A DNA stretch of 64,000 nt. Origin: Apostichopus parvimensis (taxonomy: Eukaryota > Echinodermata > Holothuroidea > Aspidochirotida > Stichopodidae). The notes beneath the pieces were generated by a model. The model did not search any database and had not been told where the DNA came from. It saw only the letters and a program-made list of their open reading frames with translations. The position numbers and the translations under genes were made by a program. Positions 1 to 14,200 of the stretch are shown piece after piece (positions within the stretch are counted from its first letter, which is position 1; each line of letters opens with the position of its first letter). The DNA is taken from NCBI GenBank assembly GCA_000934455.1, contig KN887268.1:11820-75819 (forward strand). The letters run 5' to 3'.

Positions 1-59
1 ATCTATATTGAATACTACATATCACTGAGATATGCATGACAGTTCTATTATGTTGCACT

Positions 60-1230
60 ATGTATTAAAACTGACCTTATAATTGCATTATGTACAATGT
101 ACTATGAGGTGTACTGACCTTCGCAACAGTAACACCATTTGCACTTTAATTTTTCCATCGACCTTACATTACCTTACATACCTTACTTATATAGAGGTAA
201 CCGTATCTCGTTCTATATCTATGCCACTGACCTGTTAAAAATATGTGTGTTTGGTAAAATGCACTGTCATGAACTTACGATAAATGTATTGCGTATTAAA
301 TGCACTGTAGTGACCTCTATGTATCTCGTTCTGTATATTTCATGTGCACATCAACCGTATAATAAACATAGTGTGCACAGCTACTATGTACAATAATGAC
401 ATTGTGATAGATTATGAGTTCAACACAAATTACTGACCTAATAGTAATATTTTTGGTATTGCTATTCAAGTAAATGGCAATGTATTTAGTTACAATGCAT
501 GAACACAATATATTTATTGTATTGCTATTCACTATAATGGCCCTGTATTAAATTACTATGCATGAACACAATATAGCAGGCTATAATATATTGTGTAATG
601 TGTACTACTATACACAATTATGACTGTGTAAATTATGGGTAAAAATCTAACCATTATTCATTTTGTAACACTATGATATATATATATATATATATACGTG
701 GCATTGACCTTACAATAAATGCATTGTGTAAATTATGCACTATATAATGACCAATACATGCAGTAATGTATTGTGTCACTAACACTATCAATATCATACA
801 CTAAATGTATTGCATTCTACACTGTGTACTGACGTTAATAGATGCATTTCGTAATATAATTTACATTGACTTTTGAATAAACGTGTTGCAATCTATATGG
901 ACCTGATTATAACTGTGAGCTGTACATTCTACAGCCCTACACAAGCAATGCAAGGACAGAACAGTAATTTTGTATTGTATATATTACATGGTGTTGACCT
1001 CATAATTTACATTAAAGTTGCACTATAGATGGACTATGTCAAAGGTCATCACTGAGGCTGTGCAGCTGATCTTTGTTCTCATGGCGTACGTACACCAAAA
1101 CTGGAAGTGAAGAGAACTGACATCACACACCATCAGCACGTACAGTACCACATGTATGCATAGCGATGACCTCTGACAAAGTCTCTATAGTGCAATTTTA
1201 ATGTAAATTATGAGGTCAACACCATGTGAT
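60..1230. repeat. Degenerate AT-rich repeat field
   Basis: Short related blocks recur through this stretch. They are built around TGACCTTA or TGACCT, followed by an AT-rich segment with words such as AAATGCATTGTGTA or GCACTATA. One clear local duplication pairs 458-511 with 521-575; both begin TATTGCTATTCA and end GCATGAACACAATAT. A (TA)n run lies near 666-697. No coding region is convincing here. The blocks resemble the arms of the foldback at 986-1227, so the field may be older decayed copies of that element. That link is inference. Confidence 0.5.
986..1227. repeat. Foldback inverted repeat, possible MITE
   Basis: The left arm (about 986-1050) and the right arm (about 1164-1227) are reverse complements with few mismatches, for example ACATGGTGTTGACCTCATAA against its complement. 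They enclose a loop of about 113 bp. The outer 30 or so bases match almost perfectly and the inner part is weaker. Such a structure fits a foldback or MITE-type non-autonomous DNA element. No clear target-site duplication was seen, so the family is unknown. Confidence 0.6.
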
Positions 1231-4200
1231 ATGGTTCTGCCACAAAATGTGGACGTCAAAGCTCCTCAGAGAAATAGTACAGCCAAGAGTTACTAGATGC
1301 TACCCAGACTGCTGCGGATACGAGAGTGCTGGTTCGGGTTTAAGGCAGATCTTGTACTTAATAGCACTAATACAGGAACTGTTGAGAAAGGAATTAAACC
1401 CACTTACTGATACTAATTGCTAAAAACAATAATGACCCTCAAATAAGTCTAACCTTTAATTACTGTAGGTCAACATTAACATCTGCTATATAGAAAACTA
1501 TTCCCCGCGTTTCAATTATTCGATAACACAAAAAAGGCAATATTTTTTTCTGCCAATTTTAAATGATGATTTTCGGAAGAAATTTTAGCCATTAATTTCT
1601 CACGATTAATAAAGAGCGCGTGGTAAAGAAATACAACCTAGACTGATAGGAATATTTATTTTTCAACAAATCATCAAAATTAATTTTGTGCCAAAAAGTT
1701 GATCCTTTAACAAACAAACAATTAACTGAAAATGTCATCGTAATTGATCAACAATTATTTTCAAGAGATACATATGCCTCCTAGATTCTTCCTAGATTTT
1801 CTGACGTACTACATTTAAAGCAGGGATACTTACTGATTCCAGTTCATTCTGAAGATGTGAACACATTTATGGAAATAATAGAACTTAACAGAACTTATTA
1901 CTATTCGCAAAGCTCGTCCAGGTTTACATTCTTCCTCTGCTGACTTGGGCATTGTGCTTGATATTTCAGTAACTAAACGTAAAAAATTTAAAGACAGATA
2001 CGTTTCCCGTAGCAGCCCCCATGACTTGCAATAGCTTATCTGATTTTCTTCAAAATATTCATTAGTTTTGAACGATTCAAGCGTGAATTAACACTCACCT
2101 CTTTAAGAAAGCATTTTATTTAGACAATTCTTGACTGTTTGTACTGTATGTACTTAATATTATTATTTTATGTTCAGCGCCGCTGAATGCACTTTTTCTT
2201 TGTAGATATCTTGTGCTTTATAAGTTAATAAACATAAACATAACCTTGAAAATTTAAAAAAGATCACATATTTAGGGTCATCAAGTTTCTGAAAAGTGCT
2301 AAATTGCCCACTTATATAGCTCTACAAAATCAATCCAGGAAACTGTCGAGTCATTCAATCGTTTTAATATCGTGTTAGAAAATGGTGTTAAACTAAAACA
2401 AATCGTAAGTATTTTACCATTTTGTTGCAAAATGTCAAAATGATTAGATTTCATAGGATCCTTTCAGCATTCTTCTCTTTCTTTCTTTTCAGAAAAGATG
2501 TTGAAATACTCACTTTATGTTAAATTACCAATTCATCACTTTGCCACAAATTGTTGAATTATTAAAAGTTAAATGTTAATAAGTTTTTTTCCAGTTTACG
2601 ACTAATTGACAGGTTATAATCGATTAAGAAATATACAGAATTGATTAAATTTGTGAAAAACTGTTTGCATTTAAATATGAAAAAGTACACATTTTGTTGA
2701 AAATTGTTACTTCATTTACCAAGAGATCTTCATTTTTTCTAGGCATACACCTTAGATATTTGATTGATTGTTTATAATCACATACAACTAAGCAGCAACT
2801 TGAACAGTTCAAAACCGTAGATGAAAGGAAACTTCACTAATATCTATCTGTAGTGTATACATTAATTTTGTTTCCTGTATTTACTGATGCCCCAAAGAAT
2901 TATGTTTTAGTTTGTTCCCTGTTTCTATATAAGTAACTTGATTGAATAAGCTTAAGAATTTGGCTCCTTGCATAAGACACTGCTTTCAATTCTTAGTACC
3001 AAAGGAATGACTTTGCAAATACTTGGGGCATTTCAGAAGCTACGTTTGAAGGTGTTTCAAAGTTTTAATATCCCAATGGTGTCGTTAATTTCAAGCAGTA
3101 CCTTGCAAAGGTTATGTATAATCACAGAGCATCCTGTGGGTTTTGTCAAAAGACTATAGTTTCAAAGTATTAAAAACAGCATTAAGGGGAAAAGGAACTA
3201 AGTAACAGTGAGTACAGGTCATAGTTCACTTGAGGGACTTAGCTTTGAGAAATGGAGGCCCAAAGAGGGATGGGGTGCAATACATACAATGTCAATAGAT
3301 GATGTAGATTCTTTATCATGGCAGTCTCGAAAAGAAAAAAGAGGTTAAGGTTAGAAGCTGGAAAACACTTGCATTCCAATGAACTTTTGTAATCACACTT
3401 TCACTGGTGAAGTCAAGGTCTTAATGCTGATTAGCAACCTGTTATAATGAGGATGGTAGCCGTGGCAGTTTAATGCTATTGGTGAGTGACTATAAACTGA
3501 TGTGGCATCATGAGTAAATGACACATAGCAGCTGGAAGGCTTGTGGGTGCAAGCTAAGTCCAGTCAACGAAAAAAAAAAAATTAAATATATCATCAAGGA
3601 GCTATACATGATTTTCAAAAAACTTAAAAGAATCTTCTAAATTGGGAAAACAAATCCACCATGAGGTAGAACTGCCACCATGACCATGAAGTATAAGTTT
3701 AGCGGCCTTCCAGCTTTCCCCCACGTTATGTGTATGTGAATGCTGATAGCTGTCAGGAACTTAGTGTAAAAGCCATGATGAAGCGATGCTTGTATTTGAA
3801 TGATTCATGTATGCTAAAGTTTGAACTGTTATGATTGAGTGGATAAAGGTCGGTGGCATTAGAAGCAATGAAACCTACTAAAGTATCTGCGAGCCTGAGC
3901 TCGTAAGTAAGCTAGGTTTTTCGTCGAAGAAAAATACACGGTTTTCCTCATCTGAAATAGTCTTACAAATTTCCAAAACAGGCATTGTAAAATAACTGCA
4001 GGGCCCCCAGGACGATATCATCCAACGTCATCATGAATTGGGAAATCCTGACCAACTGAGTTTGACAATTTCGGCCGACCTTGTGACTTACTGTTGGTAT
4101 CATTTTAATCAGTAACATAAATAGTTTACAAAAGTTTTAATACCCTGTTTCCTAGCGTCTGCCATTTCATTATCTTCATACAGGAATATACATATATTCT

Positions 4201-4423
4201 GTGACTTCTTCTAGTCCTAACATACACAGCGAGTGGCAGAATTATTGATAAAGGGAAATTTATTTTATAATTGAATTGTTGGTAGATTGTAGAATTAAAT
4301 GAGCGCTTTGTCTGCCAAAACTAAAAATAGATTTTGAAATGTTGACACTGAAACGGAACTTCCAGGGAAGAAAAATGGACAATGGACTTGTGGAAAGTGT
4401 GCATTTCTTCAGTTAACTGCAGT
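1231..4423. other. Non-coding stretch, nothing recognised
   Basis: No exon, RNA gene or repeat could be supported here. Open frames are short and lack splice context or recognisable composition. It may be intergenic, or an intron or 3' region of the minus-strand gene at 5226-18378, whose last exon was not located. Confidence 0.4.
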
Positions 4424-4866
4424 TATGGGACATTATTATTGATTGATCATCTACAACATTTATGACACATTATTGATGATTGACGATCTACAACATTTAT
4501 GGGACATAATTATTGATTGATGATCTACAACATTTATGGGACATTATTGATTGATGATCTACAACATTTATGGGACATTATTATTGATTGCTGATCTACG
4601 ACATTTATGGGAATATTATTATTGATGGATGTATTCAACATTTATGGGACATTATTGATGATTGACGATCTACGACATTTATGGGACATTATTGATGATT
4701 GAGGATCTACGACATTTATGGGACTTTATTATTGATTGATGATCTAGATATTTATGGGACATTATTTATTGATTGATGATCTACAACATTTATGGGTCAT
4801 TATTATTGATTGATGATCTACTACATTTGTGGGACATTATTATTGATTGATGATCTACAACATTTT
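4424..4866. repeat. Minisatellite, about 37 bp unit, about 12 copies
   Basis: About twelve degenerate tandem copies share a core reading GATTGATGATCTACAACA, then TTTATGGGACATTATTATT. Units vary in length because the TTATTATT spacer expands and contracts. Some copies carry GACGATCTACGAC instead. There is no open frame through the array. Confidence 0.9.
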
Positions 4867-5225
4867 TCTCCCGTTCCCCTTTACCTCTCATCTGCAGCCA
4901 TGTGCAGGTACATTCATCACACTAAAAAATGCTTTCTTGTTATTAAACAAACTTGTGTTCCAGCTCCCTGACTGTACCATACTGTTCTGCTGACAGTGAA
5001 CTTGACTCTCAGAAATCAAAAAGATTCCAAAGATGTTATACATGTTTGAAAAACAGAAATTCAATGCAATACAATTTTCTTCTTCTTTCAACAGTTCTTA
5101 AACTACTGTTTTAAATTTTCAAAATAAAACAAGAGACTCTTCTAGCAGTTTTGTCATTCTTATGTAGCTAAAAACCAAGAAGATACAGTACTATTAACAT
5201 GTATTTTGTTCTTTTTGTTACATAC

Positions 5226-8200
5226 CTCGCTTTCGTAGTCGTTCACGGAGCCAAAGTCAAATTTCCTGTTGAGGTTGCCCTTCTGTATGTTGCAGATTTG
5301 ATCAGACTGAAAGTCAATCTGTTGAAAGTAGAAAACATAGGAGCGTAATTAAACATCAACAGTACAGCCCAAAAGTTTGAAAGTGTGATGCTCAAACTTT
5401 GTTAAAAGTTTCGTTTTCAAAGAGTTCTTTTCTTTGAGGGTTGCCACCCTCCCTCCAAAGTATTGCCCTGCCATTCAAAGGAATTGAGCAATAAAACCTC
5501 CATTAATTCACTGGTTTAGGAGTCTACAGGCAATGGTGCTTAACTTGTGGTTGTACTTATATACACTTCCTACATACATTGATGGTTTAAATTCAGAAAT
5601 GAGATGTCTCAGAGAAGTGGATGCTGTCATTCAAAATGCTTCTGCACGATGACAATCAGTGACCATTTAATTCCACTCCTTGTCCTCTTACCCTCACAGG
5701 ATACACATATCAAAAAGTACATGTTCCACCTATAGCGCTAGTCCCCAGATAAAGGGAAAACTATCAACTTGTACATAATTCATCAACCTCATCTGCCATA
5801 TATACACTAGGAGGAAGCAAACATTGACATCCTATTCTTAATCCCCTGATAAAGGGGAACCTCTCAACTTTACAGTACATTACATTAACGCACCTCATCT
5901 GCCATATATATACACTATAGGAGCAAGTGAGACAGCAGGCCTAGAATTTTACATGTTTAGCCATTTGCCAAAAGATTCCAGAGAAAGCCTACTGACTAAA
6001 ATCAAGTTCACACAGGTACTTTTCTCAAATTACAACCCACATCAGTTACTGTACAGGCTGTTGAGAACAACCCAATAGTCTTTGCTGATAAAACAGCTTT
6101 TTTCCTTTTTTAATAAAAAATATATCAAAATGTTAACACTAAATTATTCTGTCCTCAGCTGATGAACTTTACCTGTAAGATTCTTCTTTGAGAGGCCCTG
6201 TGCCTGTAGTACTTGTAAACACCAAAGTTGTAGATTCTTTTTTCTTGAAATGCATTGTTTATCTCAGCAATTGTTCTCGCCTCTGTCTCTGCTGAGCCGA
6301 CAATTCCTAACAGCCGAGAGTAATGTACAGCATCGTCGATGGATATCTTGCTGGTCTGGCAAAAAGGAGACAACTCAATATTCATTTGCAATAATGCAAT
6401 TATAACAAGTAAAGTGCTGCAAGTAGCACACATGGAGCGGGGGGCGGGAGTGGGGAGGGGCATTGGCCAGAATTCAGACCAAGTGGCATCACCAAGACAC
6501 CATGAAAATAATTGCTGTGAACATAATTGGGGTGGGGACATGGGGGAGATGACCCCTATGTCTCCCTAAGTGTTGGAGCCCCTGAAACATATCTGTCACT
6601 CAGATCTGATGCATCCACCCAAAATTTTGTCTAATAGGGCACTTTTATCATGCTATGTTGATATAATCTTTTATGCCCAGTTACAGTAAATTAACATATA
6701 TATGGTACTGTATCCTTTCCAAATAATCCACATTTTACTGTTCTTGTCAACATAACAGGTCATTACACCCTGCTTTACATGTTTAATACTAGTTACCTAT
6801 TTGTAAATAAAAAAAATAAAAAAAATCAAATCCGTCACAAGCTCGGCCAACAAATACTATTGTCTTTGACCGATTATGACCAAATTAAAATGAAACATTT
6901 CCTCAAAAGTATTGAATAACATCATCATAATATATGAAAAATTGGCAAGTGTTATCATGACCACAGCTTCAAAATACATTACAAGTGATAGTTCTGCCAA
7001 AAGTCAGGTGAATTTCCCCAAAATATAGGCCGAGACTATCAATAAACGATTGCAGTTATTGAAATCCAATATGAACTTTTTTCATAATATTGTAGGGATG
7101 CAGTTATTTTTTTATTGAGTATCCTTCACATTTTCAACTTAAATGACAAGCAAAGATCAAGGAGGATCCCTTGCAGTGTAGATGTTTCAAATTTGAAATG
7201 AACAGAGGGGGGGTGGGGAAGATGGAGGGCAGGAGTCCGACCAATGTACATTTTGAAAATGATGCACCTTGATGAAAATTATTGGCAGACCTTACCTCCT
7301 CTGTTAGCCCTCACCACACACAAATATGAATCATTTGGTTGAAAATTGCTAGTACTATTTTTATACCAAAAGATCAGCACCTGAAACTTTTCAATAGTTC
7401 AATGAGGAATCACATATCGCAGACACCATAGGTTAAAAATGGCTTTGAACATTTCACATTAATATCCCATTATTTCCTTTTTTTCTGGTACTGCATGTTC
7501 TGGTCGCTTCCATTCCTACCACACCAAGATATCATACAAGAATGTAATATCAAATCATCCATTAGTCATCCATCTTTATTCAGACACGACGCCTCTCCAC
7601 ATGCACCTCTCTACACAAAACCAACATTTACCATTTACATTTCGTGGAGTTCCCACGTAATTAATTGAAACCCAGCTGAGTTTTCATCCTATGACCAATG
7701 GCCTGATTCTGCCAACCAATGTCTACAGACCTAATTTATCTTGCTTTATTTACCCCTAACCATACGTTAATTGGCACAACTGAAGTCTGTATTTTGCCAT
7801 ATTTTCAAACAGTATTAATTGTGCATGTTGTCGATAATATTTATATATAAACTTCTATTGACCCAGTTTTATGGACAAGCTCTTTAAAAGATCTTTCGTC
7901 CGCTTAAAATAACTAGTAAGTGGATGAATGTTTTTTGATTCGGCTCTGAAAACTTTACTCTCTCTTCATTTATTAAAGTTACCCTTCGGCATGACCATTC
8001 ATAGTTAGCCAGAACTGTTTTTTAACTTACTTTTACCAGAAACGCGAGTATCTTTCGCTGAGTGTCCCCTGCCCTGTAATTTTCGGCCGTTCCGTACTTT
8101 TTAAGAAGATCTAGACGGTCGTCCTTTGTAATTTTCCCCTGCGCCACCATCAAATCTAACAATTCGGCCTTCTTCTCGGCCCGGGATTCCGTCGAGAGGG

Positions 8201-11200
8201 AGGCAAACACTGAACGGGGACGTCCGTTTTCGGTCACGTTGTTGGAATTTATGTCGTCCTCGGATTTTTGTTTCACAAATGGCTTGAAGAGACTGTTAAA
8301 ACGATTCCTATTGGCTGTTGGTGACTGGAGAAATAAACAAAAAAAGGATAAAAGAGGTTTAAACATTTATAAATAATTCATTTACATAATTTGTAATTTA
8401 AGGTTTATATTGTCAACTGTCAGAAGGTGATAGCTGAAGGCAAGAATACCTACATAGTTATGAAAACAATATTTCTGAATGCCAATGGTAGCAACCATAG
8501 GCATAGGAGCCCAATTTGATTTGGAGGGGCTGTAACGACTTGCCCGAAAAATATTTAACCAACATTTCTTGCGCGCCGCGTTCAACATCTTAATGTGCAT
8601 TTCATATAGGCATGCTCGATCGGTTATTACATTGCAAGCCAATAACATACAATTATTTGCCGTGTTATCACTCTTCCATATTGGTTATAATTATTGGGGA
8701 AGTCGTTACAATAATGATGATTATAATAATATCAGTTTAACCATTGAAAAACACATAGCAAATTATTTTCCTTTCAGTAGGTGCCCGAAAAATTCTCAGC
8801 ATATTGCCCGAATTTTCACAAAAAATTTTGGTTGGGGGGCTACAGCCCCCCGCCTCCTACGCCTATGGTAACAACTATGTCTTATCATTCTAGATCATCA
8901 GAGGGAAAGAGTGTGTCGGGACTATAAATATGCTCGAGGGATTAAAATTAAGAGGCATCAACTATGATCCAACCTTTGAGCCTCATCTACCCTTCCTGAT
9001 CAGTGCAAATAGTGCCTCTTTGAAACTGTGATTATTAATATCCTTACTATGGGTTGGGCAGTGATAATTTCTTTAGAATTTGAAACAGCAGTTTACGATA
9101 GGAGTCAGTTGTTAAAATAAATTCGCTAGTGTAGGTAATCCAAATTTTGTGCGGAAACTATAATAATGAACACTGGGTGCTGTTATTTAAATAATTCCAA
9201 GTCAAAAAAAATGTGCTTGGTCATCCTTTTACAGTATTTGAATATGTCAAAAAAATTGACCAAAAAAACCAGTGAACATAAAGAAAGCCAGTATTATTTC
9301 AAGCAAAAACGAAAGGAGACAAGTGAAGTATATAATTAGGAAGCAATACTGCTAAAATTCTACAAATTTATCACACAATTTATTTTCCTTTTTTGCTTCC
9401 TTCACCTTCAACATTTTGTATGAACGTCATACTATAGCCTAGAGTCTCTCTCATAGGCGTAGGAGCCTAATTTGAATTGGGGGGGGGGGGCTGTAACGAC
9501 TTGCCCGAAAAATATAACCAAAATTGTTCGCGCGCTCAACATCTTCATGTGCATATCATATAGGCATTCATCGGTTATTACATTTTTGGTAAAAAAATTT
9601 GGTAATATATTCCATGTTATTACCCTTCCATATTGGTTATAATTATTGGGGAAGTCGTTACAATAATAACGATAATAATATCAGTTTAACCATTGAAAAA
9701 CACATTGCAAATTATTCTTCTTGCAGTAGGTGCCCGAAAAATTCTCAGCATATTGCCCGAATTTTCACCAAACATTTTGGTTGGGGGGCTGCAGCCCCCC
9801 CAGCCCCCCGCCTCCTACGCCTTTGGTCTCTTTGAAGTTATCCAACGGCTAGGCCTTCCTATACATATGTAGTGGAAACAACAAGGATATGAATATCTTT
9901 AGGATATTCTAACAAGGTTAACAAGCTCTAATGTATGGAGGATGTAGCCTTCATTACTCAGATTTTCCTGTCGAGAGAAATCAATCCTATTAATAGCTGG
10001 AAAAGGGAGAAGGAAAGGAAACAGCAAAACCAGTTGAAGCATCATGTTGATCTGCTCAATCAACAAACCAGCTGCTAATCTCGCTTAAACTTTTACAGTC
10101 GACTGGTCAGTCGTGACAATGATGACCGCAGTATGCACCTGTGTATATATACATATAATATATACAGGTGTTTGAAAATGAAGAAAATATTGAATGTTTT
10201 TCAAGAGGTGTTTATTTCTACAAATATGACAGGATACAAACTTTAGCAAAATTACTGGGTGAACTGCGAGCTTGATCAAGCATTCTCTTATCCAGGATTT
10301 TTGGTTGTTGTCTTTTAAACATGTGAATAGTACAGTTATAACACACTTAGTGTCAAATCATAAAGGTTTGGTATGGACCTGGATATCAGTTTATCTTTGA
10401 TCTAGATCACTGAAGTATATTGTGCAAGATTATAACATTGAAGAAATACCATAATATACACTATAGGTTAGGTACTATAGTTAGTACACATGCATAATAC
10501 ATGTATATGTGCAATCCATACTAGCTCCATTGTATATACATGTGTGGGTTAACCTATTACACTCCATCCACCCCCCCCCCCCCATCCATCTTCCCAATTT
10601 CCATCCACCGTACATAACACATTAAATGTTGCATAGCCTCATTTGGAAAATAAAGTTCAAATTATTATGACTGTATATAGCCAATATGTGTAGTCAGTAC
10701 ATCAAACTTCAAAGACAATAGGAGAGTACAAACCAGCTGACAAACGTTGGCCCAGAGAAGATTATAGTTGTGGTACATTGATCATAATAATAATAATAAA
10801 TAAGCTTCCTTTGGTGGGATGTAATTATTGACTGTAATTCGCAGAATTGACAAAAACACGAGTACAAATGGCTTCCTACTTTTTTTGATCTTCTCAACAG
10901 ATCCTAAAATTTAAGGTTAAAAACTTCCTACATTTGTGTTGCCTGGACAACCGTTGCAACTGAAGGAAGTAAGGTCACAGAAGGAAGGAAACAGACAGTA
11001 AAACCTTCATTAATAAAACCCACAAGAAAAAATGATACCTACTATGACCACCTTACATAAATATAGCACTGCAATAGTAACAGCTACAGAACAATATCTG
11101 AGTTTCCTCATGCTAGAAACTCTAATATAATATTGTGCAAAACAATCACATTTTTCTGAAATGTAAATAGCAATTGCAAGGGACTCAGGTCCTGGGATCA

Positions 11201-14200
11201 CTGTATATGAGGGAACCAACAAACAGAATGACTGACAGACAGACAACCACACAGAGAAATACTGCATGTGAAGTGGTATATGGCTAAGAAAAGGGTCTTT
11301 ACTTCAGTGATCAACGGAGTTACCTAGAATCGCCACATTTGGGAGGCGCAACCGTCCCCCCGATAATTTTCATCGGACTGACTCTCGGGACAACCACCAC
11401 CACCCCCCCCCCCCCATCCTGTATCAGGGTCCCAGCTACCAAAGACTTTCCTGCAAATTTTCAAAGAAAAACATAACTATTTAAATTGGACAAGCAATTC
11501 ATTTATTCCGAAAATGGAATAAATGCAATAATGACGTGGAGTTGCAAAGGTATGTAACTGTCTAATTGAACCCTCCTCTTATGTCTGAAAATAAATGGTG
11601 ATTCAGAGCCTCGTGGAAAGGTAAGTTTGAGAACTTTGAGCAATTTTTAGCTGATGATTAAAATCTGTGGCCAATACTGATGACCTTTAAATAATGATGA
11701 TCTAATCATGTATGTGTTTATGCAAAATATATTCAAATGTAAACAGCTGGTAAATCTCTAAAGGGATATTACAAACCAGACCCACCTTCTATTTTACTTT
11801 GTTAAATAAACTCTATTCAACTTTATAGCTAGGAAAACTTATTTTATGTCCTGTGATCAAAGATTTTAATTCAACTATAGACATGGCCCTCTATCAAAAC
11901 ATTGCTGGACCATTTTTATGACATACTTTGCATAATTGTAGAGATTTTCAATGCTGTTCACTCCACTCCAGAAAAAACACCACACAAAAAAAAGAAAAAA
12001 GGTTTTTGTGTGGGAAAACAACCACATCAGCAAGGTACTGTACACACTGTCATTAGTTGGATCCATGCCAGGAAAGAGATAAAACACTGGACCATTAAAG
12101 ACAATTAAAGAACAACAAAAGGAAATATCACATTGCCAGAAACAGTTGTTGTTACCCTTGACCCACCAGTAATAGGTCGCCCATGTAAATATTCATTACT
12201 AGCATCTCAATGAATAATGGATATTTAATGCTTCAAGGCTGGTTCAAGCAAAATGAAAATAATTTTGGCAGCTTATTAAGTGGCCTCCATAACATGAAAT
12301 CTAAGGAAACTGCAGCTTGACGGCAATGAGTAACTGGTAAGGAATACCAAATGGGCAACAAATCTGTCTTTTATCTATTTTTGTTGCTGTTTTTCTATTT
12401 ATATTTTTGCTTCTGATATGTCTTAGTTTTCTGCAAATAAGGTATACAATTAAACAAACGTTGACTCAACTACAGGTAATATGCAAACAAATTTTTTAAA
12501 AAAAGGTTAATTTGCCACTTAGTCTGTACGTACACTTTCCTGGCCAGATGCAAAAATTCATGGCATGGAAACGTATAAGTTATAGTGAGCAACGCTGTAT
12601 AGTCAATATAGACTAAATTGACAACCACAATGTTAACTTCACTATACAAAAAGATTCTTAGCATCAACACTGAATCATAATGGAAGATACAATTAACAGA
12701 GCAATTAAGAAAGACAATAGGATTTTCAACAATATCACACTAATTTGTAAGGAACTATTTCTTATTCGACAAATTTCGATGCTAAATTGACCAAAAAACA
12801 AAATATAGTTCAAGGAGAACATTAAACATTAATTTACTTTGACAAAATTTAGCATGAATTCCAGACAAACTAGTTAACCAATGTACAGCTGGAATTATGC
12901 AATGAGTAGATTTTAAGAAAAAGTCTAAATTTAATCAGCGAATTCCTATTAAACCGAATAACTGATCTGAAGACCAGAACACCATTATTAACACCACATG
13001 TCAGAATGAGAACATCTGAGCACACCACCTTTAAGGCCTAGACATTGGACATTGTTCAACAGAACGGTTATGCTTTTGCACTGCATAAAAGGATGTTGGG
13101 GTTAACAATCAGGAAACAGAGCTGGCAACCAAATCTTGGTCAGCATATATAAATATACAAAGTGATTAACAATAATAAAATCTGAGAGGGGTTCTTCGAT
13201 GCAGTAAGGCTTATGATCTTGGCAACTGAGTCACATCACAATTAAAGTTCACTTTGACAAGTGTTTTAAATCCTCTTCTATAAATAAGGGTTGGAAAGAA
13301 ATCATTTATATATTACTCTATAACTTATAATCTTCACAATCCAAACTATAAAGCTCTGTATTGAAACTCAAACAACAGATCAAAAGTACTTCAAAAACTC
13401 CCTTCCCCTCCCCCCCCCCCAATACCCCACCCTTCTTGACTGAGTAATTATGGACAGGGGTGAAGTATTCTTTGTAAAGCCTACCAGTCGCGGATGAGAC
13501 GGATGTAGGGTATTTAATGATCGGTTAAACTTCCTTCAAAAACTACTTTTACAAGCCCTCATTGCACCACTGCTTGTACAGTCTTGTATATGGTTTGAAC
13601 ACCTCACACAGGAAGCATAAGAAATTAAACCTTACATATCGATTCCTTTCACTCTTTCCCAGTGCAGCAATGAGCTGACGCAAGAGAATTTTTTTTCAGT
13701 GTGATGGATTTAAGGCACCATGACAGTGCAGTATATATACAAGGATGTCCACTCCACAGGATTTACCTACGGCAGCTATGTTAACTGATAACTCTTAAAG
13801 GGTGTGAAGACTCGCGCAAAAAGAAACGTCTAATGCCGGTAATCCGACCTAGTTTCGAATGAGGTGTAACAGAAGTGTTAGACACCACCATCAATCCCAG
13901 AAAATACACACACAGCTTGCTACCTTCGGTAATTAGACACTAGTGTACAGTCAGTACATGCAGCTGCGGTCAATACCCACAGCACAGTATATAAACAATA
14001 CAGCGATGGACATCTCAGGTCCAGCAAAAGATAACAAGGTATAACGTTTCATTACTGTCTGCATTTTGTAGCGACTCGAACAAAACGTCACTTGCAAGCA
14101 ACGGAAAGTTAACTTTTTCAGATGGCCGCACGCGGTTTGGGGCAAGTCTTCAATGCCTTTAACTTTTAAGTTTCATAAGAATTTAGACTTGGAACTCCCT

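Noticed and set aside
4888-5091. A 67-residue minus-strand open frame just beyond the last found exon of the unrecognised gene
   Set aside because: I could not see a convincing acceptor and donor pair in the right phase or a sequence that continues the protein, so it was not added as an exon.
8569-9835. Two similar open frames of 100 and 78 residues that look like a small gene family
   Set aside because: They lie inside two copies of the same non-coding hAT-like MITE.
13951-14145. A 64-residue minus-strand open frame
   Set aside because: It lies within the TTAA-flanked MITE and is not kept open in the second copy.
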